A stretch of 64,000 nucleotides of DNA, from positions 17,359,137 through 17,423,136 of the forward strand of contig CM054114.1 of NCBI GenBank assembly GCA_028673005.1, given 5' to 3'. The stretch's first letter is position 1, and the number at the start of each line of letters is the position of its first letter. The translations under genes and the position numbers were made by a program. Shown piece by piece: positions 11,519 to 23,006 of this stretch. The notes beneath the pieces are model-generated. The model was not told the origin of the DNA. It was given only the letters and a program-made list of their open reading frames with translations, and made no database searches. The stretch comes from Tanypteryx hageni (taxonomy: Eukaryota; Arthropoda; Insecta; Odonata; Petaluridae).

Positions 11519-11760
11519 CTGGGTTATCCCGGAACCTTATTAAAAATGCTATAGTATTTCCATTGCACCCTAGTGTCCGATTACAACCTGCAATCAATTT
11601 AACCCAACCAGGGAGAAGGAAAATAGAACGAATCCAACCCCCAGCCACTTAACCCAACTCGGGGGAACGAATCCAACCCCCAGCTACTTAACTTGGATTC
11701 GGGTACTAGAGTACAATGACAATGTTATAGCATTTTTAATACGGATCCAGGATAACCCAG
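11519..11760. mobile_element. 242-bp MITE with about 60-bp terminal inverted repeats
   Basis: The first 60 bp (CTGGGTTATCCCGGAACC...) and last 60 bp are imperfect inverted repeats, differing at about a dozen positions. The element is flanked by TA on both sides (11517-11518 and 11761-11762), which is the target-site duplication of Tc1/mariner/pogo elements. The middle holds a short direct repeat of GAACGAATCCAACCCCCAGC. There is no coding capacity. It was probably mobilised by a Tc1/mariner-type transposase (inference). Confidence 0.85.
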
Positions 11761-11762
11761 TA

Positions 11763-14700
11763 GTACCACATTTTGCATATTCGACCTCTTATCTTTTTTC
11801 AATGCGCATCTATCAAAATCAATTAGTATGATTTATAGGAGGTTTTCAAAGAAAAACGTATTTTATTCCGAGAAAACATATATATATCTATGACAAATGT
11901 GAACTACAAGAAGTAAAATAGTCATAAAAATATTTAATGTTAAATATACTTTTATGAATAAAATGTATATCAAACGAATTCGTAGAATATAAATTTAAAT
12001 GAATGCTTTTTATTGATCTAGCGTCCCAAAAAGTGCAACTTATTTGAATAGTTACAGCATTTTGAGTACCTTATGTTCCTAGAAATTTCATTGTGTATAA
12101 AGAAATAGATATGTAACGAGGAGAACTAGAAATACAAACTATTTGGTTCAAATTTGAGTTTTCAGCGTATAGAAGATATCTTATACCAGTAACCATACAT
12201 GCATTTCTTTATACGTTCCTCTAAGCCACGAAGGAAGCATTATGTAATGTTGGCATCTTTTGTGTATTCCTAATGGAATTAGTAGAAATGAAGAATAAAG
12301 GGCGAAATTTACCAACCAAGTTTGAATTTCAGGATAACGTTCTTTTCTTTTCTTAATCCATTAACATCCTCCACACTGTTAATGTAACGGTTTAATTCTG
12401 ATATTTTCTAAAAAAATTAATATTTCATTTTCTGGTCATATAATAACTATAAGACAATGTACTGATCATTTAATGAGTTTCATTACTATGTATATAAATG
12501 AATAATATCTCCGTGTGAATAATTGCTATTTTATATCTTAAAAAAGTCTTAATTTATTATTGGAAAATGAATATGAAAAGAGCATAAATTTAAATTGATC
12601 ACCTTCAAGTTTACCGCAGATCCCTTAAACTTTGATATATAACATAAATATTTCCAGATAAAATGTTATAGTTGATTTGATTTGAAAGATGATTTTTAAA
12701 ATCCCCGGTTACCGATTATTAACGAGACCATCGGCACTATTTTTCAATTCGATCAACGCGATTGGTTGTTGCGAATGAACCGGAAATAAAAGCGGAAGAA
12801 CGCAATGCAGCGTAGTCGTTAAAACATTAAAGATTTTCAATTTCATATGAGAAAAGATAAAACGATCGAAGAGCTGAATCAACCAAAGAAAAAGATATCT
12901 AAAAAGTCCTCTCAAAACTAAACGAATTCTTCGACCGAACTAAAATTATTATATAAAGCATCATATAAATTTATTAAGGTATTTATTAGACAAACTATCC
13001 CTCCAATAGCTTACAAAGTTTGTAATATCACTCTCTAATAGCCATCAACATCCTTTCTATGGTTGCTGAAGAGACATATAAATCAATTTAAGTTTTGTAT
13101 TAAGGGCATATTCTAGTTTGACCATCCACCAGTTCACAAATAAAAATGAAATTATATCACGTGAGTGCAACGAAACAAATTTCATTCTCATCTTATACAA
13201 ATTCAAGAATAAATTGAAATATTTATGTTGGTATCTGATGTACGTCCTGACGATTAGACATTTTTAAAATGAAAATGCGGCACTTATGGATCTAAAACTC
13301 AGTACCTTAAAAATTCGTTACGACTCGTTGGCATTCTTGGGATTATCCCTGGTGACCTCCCAAATGCCTTTCATGAATTCGTCTTATGCGGCTCAATGGC
13401 TACACTTAAATTGTTAAAGAACTACTGTGCGGCTAATTCACAGATGGATTTGCTATACGAAACAAAAAGTCCAAATCAGGACTAATTCCTAAATTTAACG
13501 TCTCGAATTGATTACTTATATTGACAGGAAATGTTTCAGTGTGTGTTAGTCATTCCATGGAACTCTCATACAATAAATACCACTTGTAGTTTATAGTTTA
13601 TCAATGATAGAGAAAAATTTGAAAACAAATTAATAGAGCATTATCAGGTTTAAAATACTAAAAACAATGTCAAAATCTCTTTCTGACATTATATTTTGCA
13701 TGTGTTTTTTTAAATAAACGAATTTAATAAATGTTACTGTTAATTCACTAATATGCCTGGATCAACTGTACATTACTGAAGAGTAGTCGAGCGGAAAAGA
13801 AAATAACACATTTGTTCACTCGTCTATGCTCAAGCCGAGTTCGGTTATCTGTGGCAACAATCGATAAAATGCGATTTAAAACGCAAAAACTCTCTTTTAG
13901 TGTAAATTCAAGAAAATGCGAACAATTATAAAAATTCGGTGACAAGAATTAGAATCCACATTCTATTCCTCTTAGAACAGTACAAACCTCGCTCCGATAT
14001 CATAATTTTAAGATATTTTAATGTATTAAAGAAAACATCTATGCACGATGAATTTGAGATTTCCTATGTAAAACAAGTATGAAAAAAACGTTCCTGGAAT
14101 CGAACTCAGGACTTGAATCTCTTCCAAATAAAATAAAGCCCGGAGATGAGCCCTGGCAGCATGAGCCTCATACCAAGTTTCATGAAAATCGGTCCTTTAC
14201 AATGGACCTATGAGAAATACCAACTTAATTTTTCGTTTATATTAAGGGCCACAGGGAGGATATATTTTTAGTCGTTATAAGGCACTAATATTAGGGCGTG
14301 ATTCTGAATAGTTGACTAAACATCTTTCACCAGATGTTTGCTATTTATTTAGAGCAAAAAAGCGTAATATTCATTTGGAAATATTCCTGTGGAAATTTGA
14401 ATTTAAAATATAATATAATTCCATTTGTGAGCTGACAGTATTTTGTGAAAATTAAAAAAAATCGAAAAGATAGTTCAGAACTTGTCCATATTTTGGTTTT
14501 TGCCAAAAGTGCACACATTGTAACAAGTTATACTAAGAAATTACTATTTAAATCTCAAAATTATAAATATTTGCTACAATCCACATTTCATTAACTTTAT
14601 GATGCTTGCAAATATTTGAAGAATATTTTTTTATTTGTCGCAAAAGCTTTGGTATAATTTGTCCTATGCAAACATAAGTATATACTAAAAACTGTAAACA

Positions 14701-16044
14701 TACCTTCAAATGCAAACGATGAATTTCGATATGGTAAGAACTTAGCGCAGTGTTCTCACTAACAACTTACTTTATAAACGCATTATGCTGCTTGCTTCAT
14801 CGGCTCATACGATTATTTTTCTTTCCGACAAGGAAACTTATATCCTCCCCAGGAAAGAGGTTAAAGAAGAGATCTGGATAGAGAAGCGATTTAAACTATA
14901 ACATGTGTTCCTTCGATCAGTAAAAATTGGAACATGGAATTATTAAAGAATAGCATAGTTTTGATGATACATGAGAAACCTTTTCATCAACGTCTACAAT
15001 CAATTGTTATTACTTCTTAAGAATGATCTAAATCTGTTTATCTGTGTCGAATACAAACAATGCTATAATAAAAAGGAGTTAATAGATAATACTTTTTGTC
15101 ATTGATTTAATCGATTTTACTAAAATCATTCACCCGTCAGTAGAAACAATCTTCATTTTCAGCTGTGAAACATTACCATTAATTTGGATCTGAAATGAGA
15201 ATCGGACTCTGTTAACTATTCCATTTCCCCCGTTGGAGCGAGCTTTTTTAGGAGTGAATTGGTTAATTAGGGTGAAGAAATAAGACATCTAATTTCATAG
15301 GCATTAGAGGAAACAGTTATGCATACACAACTATGGCTGAGTTCATCTGTTTACTATCCAGCTGTGTTGTAACTTTTCGTTCAACCTCACTTTATCTCAC
15401 AGCAAATTCGTTAATCCGGAAGACTATAACACATTATTTATAATTCAGTCATTTCTTATTACTCTAGTTAACAGGATATGTTAAAGTGCAAGACACATGC
15501 CATTAATGACGAAGGGATTAGGCTGCTTTCCTAAATTCTCGTAATCACGAGTTAATGTATATGGTCGTTTTAAATCCAGCTATCAGGTGTTGAGAAATTT
15601 AATGAATGCGCAAAACAGCTTATTAACTTTAAAAGGCCATTAATTTAAGGCCGACAGCAAGTCTTGAGGAGAAAATGTAAAATTACTCCGAGCTACATGA
15701 AAATAAACACCAGAACGGCGATTTTTTCCGCTTTAAAAATATTTTTAAAATCCCCATATGTCGTCCTACATTAACATAAACTTTTAATTTGCATCCTTGT
15801 GCACGCCTGGAATAATATTCTCTAAAACCATTTTCTCGTTAGGGCAATCGAATTTAAAATGTCTCGCGCTAAATTTTGAATTAAATTCAAATATATGCGA
15901 CTAAAACTGGCCGGACTCATTCGTTTAGTGAACATAGGATTTCCATCCCGACTAAAATAATAATCTCTAAATGAATTTCAACTTCAATAACACTTTAGAG
16001 ATGAACTTGATTTTATTGCAACTCTCAGGAATTTTTATTAAAAG
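11763..16044. other. 4.3 kb AT-rich intergenic DNA
   Basis: No credible gene. At 14090-14106 a tRNA B-box-like word on the minus strand (GAGTTCGATTCC) suggests a SINE fragment. The interval is otherwise featureless to reading by eye. Confidence 0.4.
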
Positions 16045-16260
16045 TAACATTTAACGAGATATAAAGAAAAGTACAATGTTTATCATCAGTAAAGTGGCAC
16101 TCCCGATTAGGCTATGCAAACCTTTTATACTATTTTACTGTTTTCTTTGCCCCTATGTCCTAAATACCAAATTTAATGAACATCTGCCCAGTGGTTTTGC
16201 AGATAAAGCATGCGGACGGTCGGACACGACCTGACCACAAGGCGTTCTTTTCTTTTTTTT
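16045..16260 (-). repeat. dispersed repeat, copy 2 (inverted)
   Basis: Reverse complement relative of 10508-10730, sharing the GGTCGTGTCCG start, AAATTTGGTATTTAG and the GTGCCACTTTACTGATGA segment. The two copies face each other across 5.3 kb. Confidence 0.65.
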
Positions 16261-18577
16261 TGTAAATACTCCTAAAAACGAAGCCAGTTATTCCATGACT
16301 TACATTTAAAAAGCAAATTCGAAGCAGAAGTAGTTTATGATACATATTACAAGTTAATGTAAGTTAATCGTATAATTCAAAATTGCAAAATGTTTTTCAA
16401 ATAACAGATAGTAATGAAAGAGTCAACAATTTCCTTACGTACATCAGAAATAAGTTTATGAGTCCACTGCCTCACCCGGTAAGATGTCTACCAAACAATG
16501 TATGACAGTTTTCGAAAAATAATTTAAGGAACCCGAAATAAATATTAATATTTAATAAAAATTAAGATATATCCGATAAACTAGGCCAACTTGCACGGAG
16601 AACAACAATTCAATCCTTGACAAAATTCTTTAGGATGTGAGTAAAATCTGTCAATGTTTGCGGGCAGAAATAGAATTAGAGGAATTTAAAGTTATTATGA
16701 CCTGAAGAAAATAAGATCATCTAAGAATTTAAGAGGAAGTTGAACTCAAGGTACTCAAAATATAAGACATTTGAAATCCTTAGAATATTTTCTGCCTGCA
16801 AAAAGTTACAGACATTTATGCGAGCTAAGAGTGGCACTATTGAAATTTAATGACTGGTAGAGAAGAAATAAAGTGTGTAAAGACACTTTCAAATATTCTT
16901 TTTTGCGAAGAAAATCTACATTAGAAAATTATTCTAAAATTTACCGCAAGTTATCATTAAAAGGGTCAGATATTTTTCTGATATTTATCAAAATATATAC
17001 CATTTACTATTCGACGTTTTTTCTCCGTTAAAATAAAATTTATGAAATTAATCCACGAGTCAACCGAATTATTATTTCCACATCTGTTGAATACCATTAA
17101 AAAAACAGGGGGCTTAAAATACATCCCCTTCATATAAAATATGACGGGCTTTCCTCATGCTCCTTCCCCTTTTCCACGGAGGAGGGAGTGATCGGAGCGA
17201 TAATAAAGGCAGGAGAGAGGAGGGCACATATAGGCGAAGGAATTCACCTGATAAATTAAGATTCGAGGGTCGAGGGATGAGATAAGAGTGGGAGGAGACG
17301 TATATGCAATCCACTTTCGGTCTCATTTCCTCCTCCCCCTTCCCTCCCCTTCCCCCGCAAACATATTGTCTCCGCCTGGAATCTCCTTTTTGCGTACGAG
17401 AGAGCGAAGCACGTACATACTTCAATTTCTCCGTCGACGTCCTTTCATAACATAGCTGGATGCAGGAGAGAACGTTGAAGAAACCCATCTTACGTCCGCT
17501 ATTCCCAAGGTGGGTTTTTCTTGACCTTTGCCAAGGAAATTTTACCGTGTTCTTTTGTTTAACCCTCGCTGCCCAGATTGAAATTTCCCGTATAATATTT
17601 TGTGGGTTAAGTACTCGTACTATATTTTGGATGCCCTCGAAAATGCGCAAACACATTTACCCTCTTCGGAAAATCGATACAGCCGAAACCAATGGCGGAT
17701 TTGCGCCTTTTTGGGTCCCAGGCGCTAAACAATTGGACCCCTCCAATCTAAATATATAGTGAAACCTCTCCAAACTACTACGTTATTATGTGATCCCTCT
17801 AAACCTATGGTTTTCAACTAATCTTGCGTGACAACATTTTTCTTGTTACGAACCGTTGTTTCACTGAATGCAATATTTAAAATGTTGACTATTTTATGTG
17901 TCTGCGTTCATTACATCCAAATAAAAAATATACAGCGTCTACTTACAGGAGAATATTTTGTATTTGTGCTGCCTCATTTCCGTACTTCATTAAAGTAACA
18001 GGCTGAGTTAACTAAATGAGAAGCTAATCATAGCTAGAAGCTAGTCATAATAGTAATCAAAAGCATTTAGGAGGGTAAAATTGTGGAATATGAGACGAGA
18101 TGTTGCAAGACGCGGTGAAAAGTGATTGAAACCTGTGGTGATCCTAAATAAACCAAAATATCACTTCACCGGTGAGGCGTCATCTGCGGGGCTCTATACA
18201 CAAAATGAATCCACTCACGAACTTTCACCAGCATAAAAATCCTATAAATAAAGACATTTTCGAGATAGTCTGTTACAAACCCGGCCCTTCTTTCATCCTT
18301 CTTCCATCATTAGGATTAGGTCTTGAGCGATTGAGTGAGAGCATGTGTGAGTGACATCAGGTTCCTGGCGAGGAGTAACAACCCCTAAACCTGTAAGTTT
18401 GTAATTTATGTTTTCATTAATTGTTTTCTCGCCTTCCTTTTTGCTGTTTTCTCACTTTCCCATACCTTCTCTCTCTTAGTGTGACTCTAAATTTTGTATC
18501 TTACGGTCAAGGAGTTAAATTTTAATGTTAACATCAATTTCACCTTAGTCTCCACCTTTACTTATTTATCAAGCATA
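16261..18577. other. intergenic DNA with a purine/pyrimidine-biased stretch
   Basis: 17155-17410 is more GC-rich and strand-biased, with GGAGG/CCTCC runs. A 180-codon minus-strand frame crosses it but has no recognisable domain. At 17688-17760 the word AATGGCGGATTTGCGCC plus GGGTCCCAGGCG resembles a decayed transposon terminus. Confidence 0.4.
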
Positions 18578-18650
18578 GTAATGGGAAAAATTTTGAAACA
18601 AGAAAAAAGTCTGCTATGACCGAGAATCGAACCCGGGTCTTCCACTTGCC
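18578..18650 (-). mobile_element. tRNA-Gly-type SINE fragment, inverted
   Basis: The minus strand reads as the B-box half of a tRNA (GGGTTCGATTCTCGG) plus the start of the SINE body. It is the mirror image of 18713-18783 with only a few mismatches, and the two are separated by 62 bp, so they can form a long hairpin. Confidence 0.75.
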
Positions 18651-18660
18651 GGGCGGATAT

Positions 18661-18850
18661 CCGCGTTCAGAAAGGAGAAAATTGATCTGATACGATGGTT
18701 CAGTGGTAGAATGGCAAGTGGAAGACCCGGGTTCGATTTCCGGTCATAGCAGACTTTTTTCACGTTTCAAATTATTCCCGACTTCACAGCTTATGCCTGT
18801 CTGCATAGGATCTTCATATCGCTTTACTCGATCAATTTCTTGCTTGGCAA
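18661..18850 (+). mobile_element. tRNA-Gly-derived SINE, copy A
   Basis: Contains an A box (TGGTTCAGTGGTAGAAT) at about 18694-18710 and a B box (GGGTTCGATTTCCGG) at about 18729-18743, as in eukaryotic tRNA-Gly(GCC). These are followed by a non-tRNA body (CATAGCAGAC, ATTATTCCCGACTTCACAGC, CTGTCTGCAT). About 10 bp of the anticodon arm present in copy B are missing. A SINE is expected to be transcribed by RNA polymerase III and moved by a partner LINE. Confidence 0.8.
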
Positions 18851-18955
18851 TCTCACCATTTGAGAGGGAGGAGTTTTATTCGTTGTATCTCTTCGAGGAC
18901 ATCCGTTGGGGCAGTTTGGTACTAGCTTGGCTCGTTCCGTCCCAACCAAGAAAAC

Positions 18956-19140
18956 ATCCGCGTTCAAAAACGAGAAAATTGATCTGATACGATAGTTCTG
19001 TGGTAGAATATCCGCCCAGCCAGTGGAAGACCCGGGTTCGATTCCCAGTTATAGCAGACATTTTTCTCGTTTCAAAATTATTCCCGACTTCACAGCTTAT
19101 GCCTGTCTGCATAAAATCTTCGGATCGCTTTATTCCATTA
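18956..19140 (+). mobile_element. tRNA-Gly-derived SINE, copy B
   Basis: Direct copy of the 18661 element about 297 bp downstream, with the same leader (CCGCGTTCAAAAACGAG), a mutated A box (GTTCTGTGGTAGAAT), an intact B box (GGGTTCGATTCCCAG) and the same body. The head-to-tail spacing suggests a tandem event rather than two separate insertions. Confidence 0.75.
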
Positions 19141-20307
19141 AACATATTAATGAAATAATCCTAGTTAGTCATAAAATCTACTTATAATGGAAAATTCTTG
19201 CTATGTATATAATCTACCATTTTCTGCGTTACTTGGTAGAAGTTGTGCCTACACCATATGTATTTTGATTAGCTAAGATAATCTCTTCCTTGTTCCACTC
19301 CGCAAAAAATATTTTCCTTTCAATATGAGACCTAAGAAATTTGTAATCGAGACATTTAGCGCGAATTACTGGATAAATAAACCACAAAATAACGATAAAC
19401 ATTTAACGGAAGATTCTATACGCCGAATTACATAAGCCATTGTATCTTGAAAGAAATTGCAGCAGAAAATGTCAGCCATCGGAATAGACCGCCTGCAAAG
19501 ACCTGTTGGCGAAGTATTTTACACGTTAATTTTTTCAGGCTCGACAATATTTTTATTTTCGCCATCTTTTCTTGAGAGAAAATACACAAAGGCCTCTCAC
19601 TGTATGCATTTTCAAATAATATTAAATAATTTAACTTAGACTAACTAAACGTCCTACTATTAATAAGAGTGTGCGTCTTTTATCCCCGTGGTGATCTTTC
19701 GGGAATGCAAGTTGATTAATATGAAGACTGGAAGCTTAAAAACGTAATCAAGATGACGCGACATGTTGGTAAGCTTATATTCAGCAATAAAATATTTTCG
19801 CCGTTTATTACTAAAATATTCAAATCGCAATATTAAGGAAATTAATAAATTATTCATGGTATCGTAGTAGCGAGCTCTCAGCAATTATCGCAGCTGCCCG
19901 CAAAACACCTACAACAAGAAAAAGGACCAATTATCATATTAATTGAAAATCGGGATTAATAATGCGCATAATTGGCGGTATTTTATAATTAAATCTTTCC
20001 TGAAAGTTTTAAGGGATTGGTAGACAAATGAAAATTCTAGAAAAGTGCAACCTTTTAAAAATTAAAAACAAACATTAGCTAGCAAAAGTATTCATTTCCA
20101 GCATATATATATTCTTTTACCGAACATTGGAATCTATCTAAATTAAGACAAATGAGAAACGAGAAAGAGTAGACGTTCACAGAGATTTTAGAATTTTGAT
20201 GGGGAAATTTACATCCAATTTGCCATTACTGCAGGAGCGAGTGCTGGGATTGGCAAATGGCCAATACCCCAACCAGGTTGCCAGCTATGCTATGCGAACC
20301 TTACAGA
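19141..20307. other. intergenic DNA, nothing recognised
   Basis: AT-rich, short random frames only. Confidence 0.4.
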
Positions 20308-20643
20308 GCAACATGCAATCCTCTGTTTAAGAAACATGGTATATTATCTGTCCCTTGTGTGTATATATACTGTCTAACAGTGCTGATAAAAAATAATCTT
20401 TATCTTTTTCCTCAAAACATGGATTACCATGACCATGCCACAAGAGGTAATTTAAATATTCATTTAGGGTTTCATAAAAGATTGATGGCTTATAGAGGAC
20501 CTGTTTCAATGGGATCGAAAATATACAATAAACTGCCAAAGGGTATCAAACTCATTAACAATATCAGTAGATTCAAAATTGAGGTAAAAAAATTTCTAAT
20601 GGAAAAATGTTTTTATGATGTGAATGAATACATGTTGTCATGA
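20308..20643 (+). pseudogene. LINE 3'-terminal coding fragment
   Basis: About 110 codons to a TGA (20641-20643). The frame reads LFKKHGILSVPCVYIYCL, then DYHDHATRGNLNIH, then GSKIYNKLPKGIKLINNISRFKIEVKKFL. This is the conserved C-terminus of Jockey/L2-type LINE polyproteins (LFxxxGILTxxxLYI ... HxYxTRxxxxL ... GxKLYNxLPxxIK...FKxxLKxFL). The RT core is absent, as expected for a 5'-truncated insertion. An AT-rich 3' region with AATAAAAATATT (about 20868) may be the old tail. Confidence 0.75.
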
Positions 20644-22844
20644 TCCTGTTTATTTTTTATTTTGTGATTTTTGTTTAATTTTAGTATTTCCGTTGTATCA
20701 TCCTAAATTAGAGGGTTTTTCCATTCATGTATAGGTATATGGTATTCTTGTTTACTTGGTATTCCAATTCATTGTTATATTTGAATGTTTATTATCACTT
20801 GTGTGTATCCAGTTTTTCTCTTTTGACGACTCCTATACCTGCAATATGTTTTGTATGGTCACACGGATAATAAAAATATTATATAATTATATTATAATAT
20901 GCTAAGAACCTGACCTGGCATGATATTTATTGTGGAAGGGTGTGCTGTCAGGTTTAGTGTGGCACATTCGATCGTTATTTTTGCTAAAGAGGTGCTTACT
21001 GGACGACTGTATTTACGATTATGTGGCAAAAAACAAATGCTGCTCTATAGGTTTACATAAAACTTATTGGTGTGGTGTTAGAGATATATGTAAAAAAGAT
21101 TTCTTTATTTACTCTTCACGCATGCCTGAGTTGCCGTTATTGTTGGACATGCTGCAGCCAGGTCCGTAGGTTCACGAGGTACAGATATTACATTGTTTAT
21201 GCGTTCTTTGCACGAATTGAATGGATCGAGGGGAGGACGTTTCCGTCCGTCCGTCCGCATGATAAAATTCGAGAACCGATGGACGTATTTTGGTGAAATT
21301 TCTTAATAGGGAGTTTGGCTAAAATTGGTCTACAGATTCCAGTGTGCGTGAGTCGTACGCGGATCATAAGGTTTTTATTACTGCAGTGTGGTTATTTACC
21401 AAAAATGACTTGCATGCACGAACGAAGTATTGAATTAAACATGAAAGATTTCAGAATTTCAGGAGTGTTAATTAATAATTGCAGCGTAAATAAATAAATC
21501 CAGACTGAATGCTAAAATTAATCCAATTCCACAAAATGTATTTCAGTACAATTAGTTGAATATTTAAACCCCGAAAGGAACATATATGTATGTTCCATCA
21601 AATGCATTCGCACGCTGCCGAACTGGCATCATCTGGCAAGCTTACAATTAGTTCCGAGACCTCTTATAGACGCCGTATTTGACCTTGAATAGGAGCTAAG
21701 GGAAGAGATCACCCCAAAAGCATGACGTCACGGAAGGCCGAGTCAAAAATGCCGAAGTTGAAAGGCTCAAGTGAGAGGAGAACTCACAGACCTAGTGAGT
21801 CATTTGAGGAAGCTTATCTCTCTCAAGTGTTGAGACAGCCTTTTGTCCCCCTCGCAAATTTCAAGGAGAAAACGCAATCAGGGCCTCGGGAGAGAATTCT
21901 ATACTCCGAGCTGGCGTTAGCTGTGTGAGTGCCATCAAAAATGAAATATTTTTGTATTCTAATTTTTTTTATATGAAATAACATGTTATTCCGATCAGTT
22001 TTTCGACGTGCTACTTTCTTTTAGAATATAAAACCATTTACTTCTTCAACATTTTAACCATAAAATGCTCTTTAATTTGAACATTTTATCGCGTGATTTT
22101 TTCAGAATACATACAAAGAAAAATTATTTACATGCCCTAAATTTAATTCGGCAGCGGAACCCTATTGGCGGGCATTCAAATTCGGCGGATAAAGGTTAAC
22201 TAGGTAAGGTAGTGTAGATGTAGATGATTGTACTACATAGGAATAATATATGGTTAATATTCAAGACAGTTTACCCTCATGATAATTTTTACTAAAAACC
22301 ACAAACATTGAAAATAAAATATTCATCCTATTTAAATTTTTAAACGAAAACTTAATTTGAAATTCCATCGAAACGCAACATGGAAATTATTCCTTTTTAG
22401 TGCTAATGAATCCGGAGAGACCTTAAATGATCACTTGGAATATACTACCGCTTGAAAAATGGAGCACGAAGATTTGGTCGATCTCTCGCGAAAATTGCAT
22501 ATTACACAAGGAAAATTATAGTAGAAAATTTTGGTAGAAAATTAACTTTATAGATAGCGACTCAGTTAGCTTGAAACGGTAAGGCACATAGATAGTTAGA
22601 AGTATACAAGTTTAATGCAAAATGCATTTAGAATTAATTTTTATTTGCGAAAAATTCCTTCTTGAAATAATATTATCATTTAGTAAATACACATCCTGAG
22701 AAATGATATCTAACAGTGACGTAACTAGGCGCGAAAGGCCCGCGGCAAAATGTTATCTTTGGCCCCTCCCCCCTCCTTCCTCAACAAATACATGTGTCCA
22801 ATTAATGCTGAAGACCCAAAATTCGCCCTTATTAAGATATTCAG
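20644..22844. other. intergenic DNA
   Basis: Contains a GTCCGTCCGTCCGC core (21246-21259) shared with the dispersed repeats. A GTAACTAGGCGCGAAAGGCCC stretch at about 22720-22740 looks like a decayed DNA-transposon end. A 68-codon plus-strand frame at 21722-21928 has an ATG and a possible donor after it but no recognisable domain. Confidence 0.4.
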
Positions 22845-23006
22845 CGAGAACTCATGGAATTTATTATTTATTACATACAGGCTCCACGTGACTGAAGCGC
22901 TGTTGCCCTGGAGATCGCGTTTGTTTATTTAAGAGTTTAGATCTTGGTGTATGGTGATTTTTTGAATAGCTTGCAGTTCACAAGCACCGACTACTCGTAT
23001 ACAATA
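22845..23006 (+). repeat. dispersed repeat, partner inside the 17.3-kb unit
   Basis: From GAACTCATGGA through CTTGGTGTATGGTGATTTTTT to AGCACCGACTACTCGTAT it aligns with 31671-31825 (and 49005-49159), with scattered mismatches and small gaps. Non-coding, family unknown. Confidence 0.65.

Noticed and set aside
17114..17656. 180-codon minus-strand ORF
   Set aside because: It crosses a strand-biased purine/pyrimidine block, has no recognisable domain, signal or splice context, and reads as low-complexity basic and leucine-rich sequence; probably compositional.
21722..21928. 68-codon plus-strand ORF with ATG and a GTGAGT shortly after
   Set aside because: Possible first exon, but there is no recognisable domain and no acceptor partner was found, so not called.
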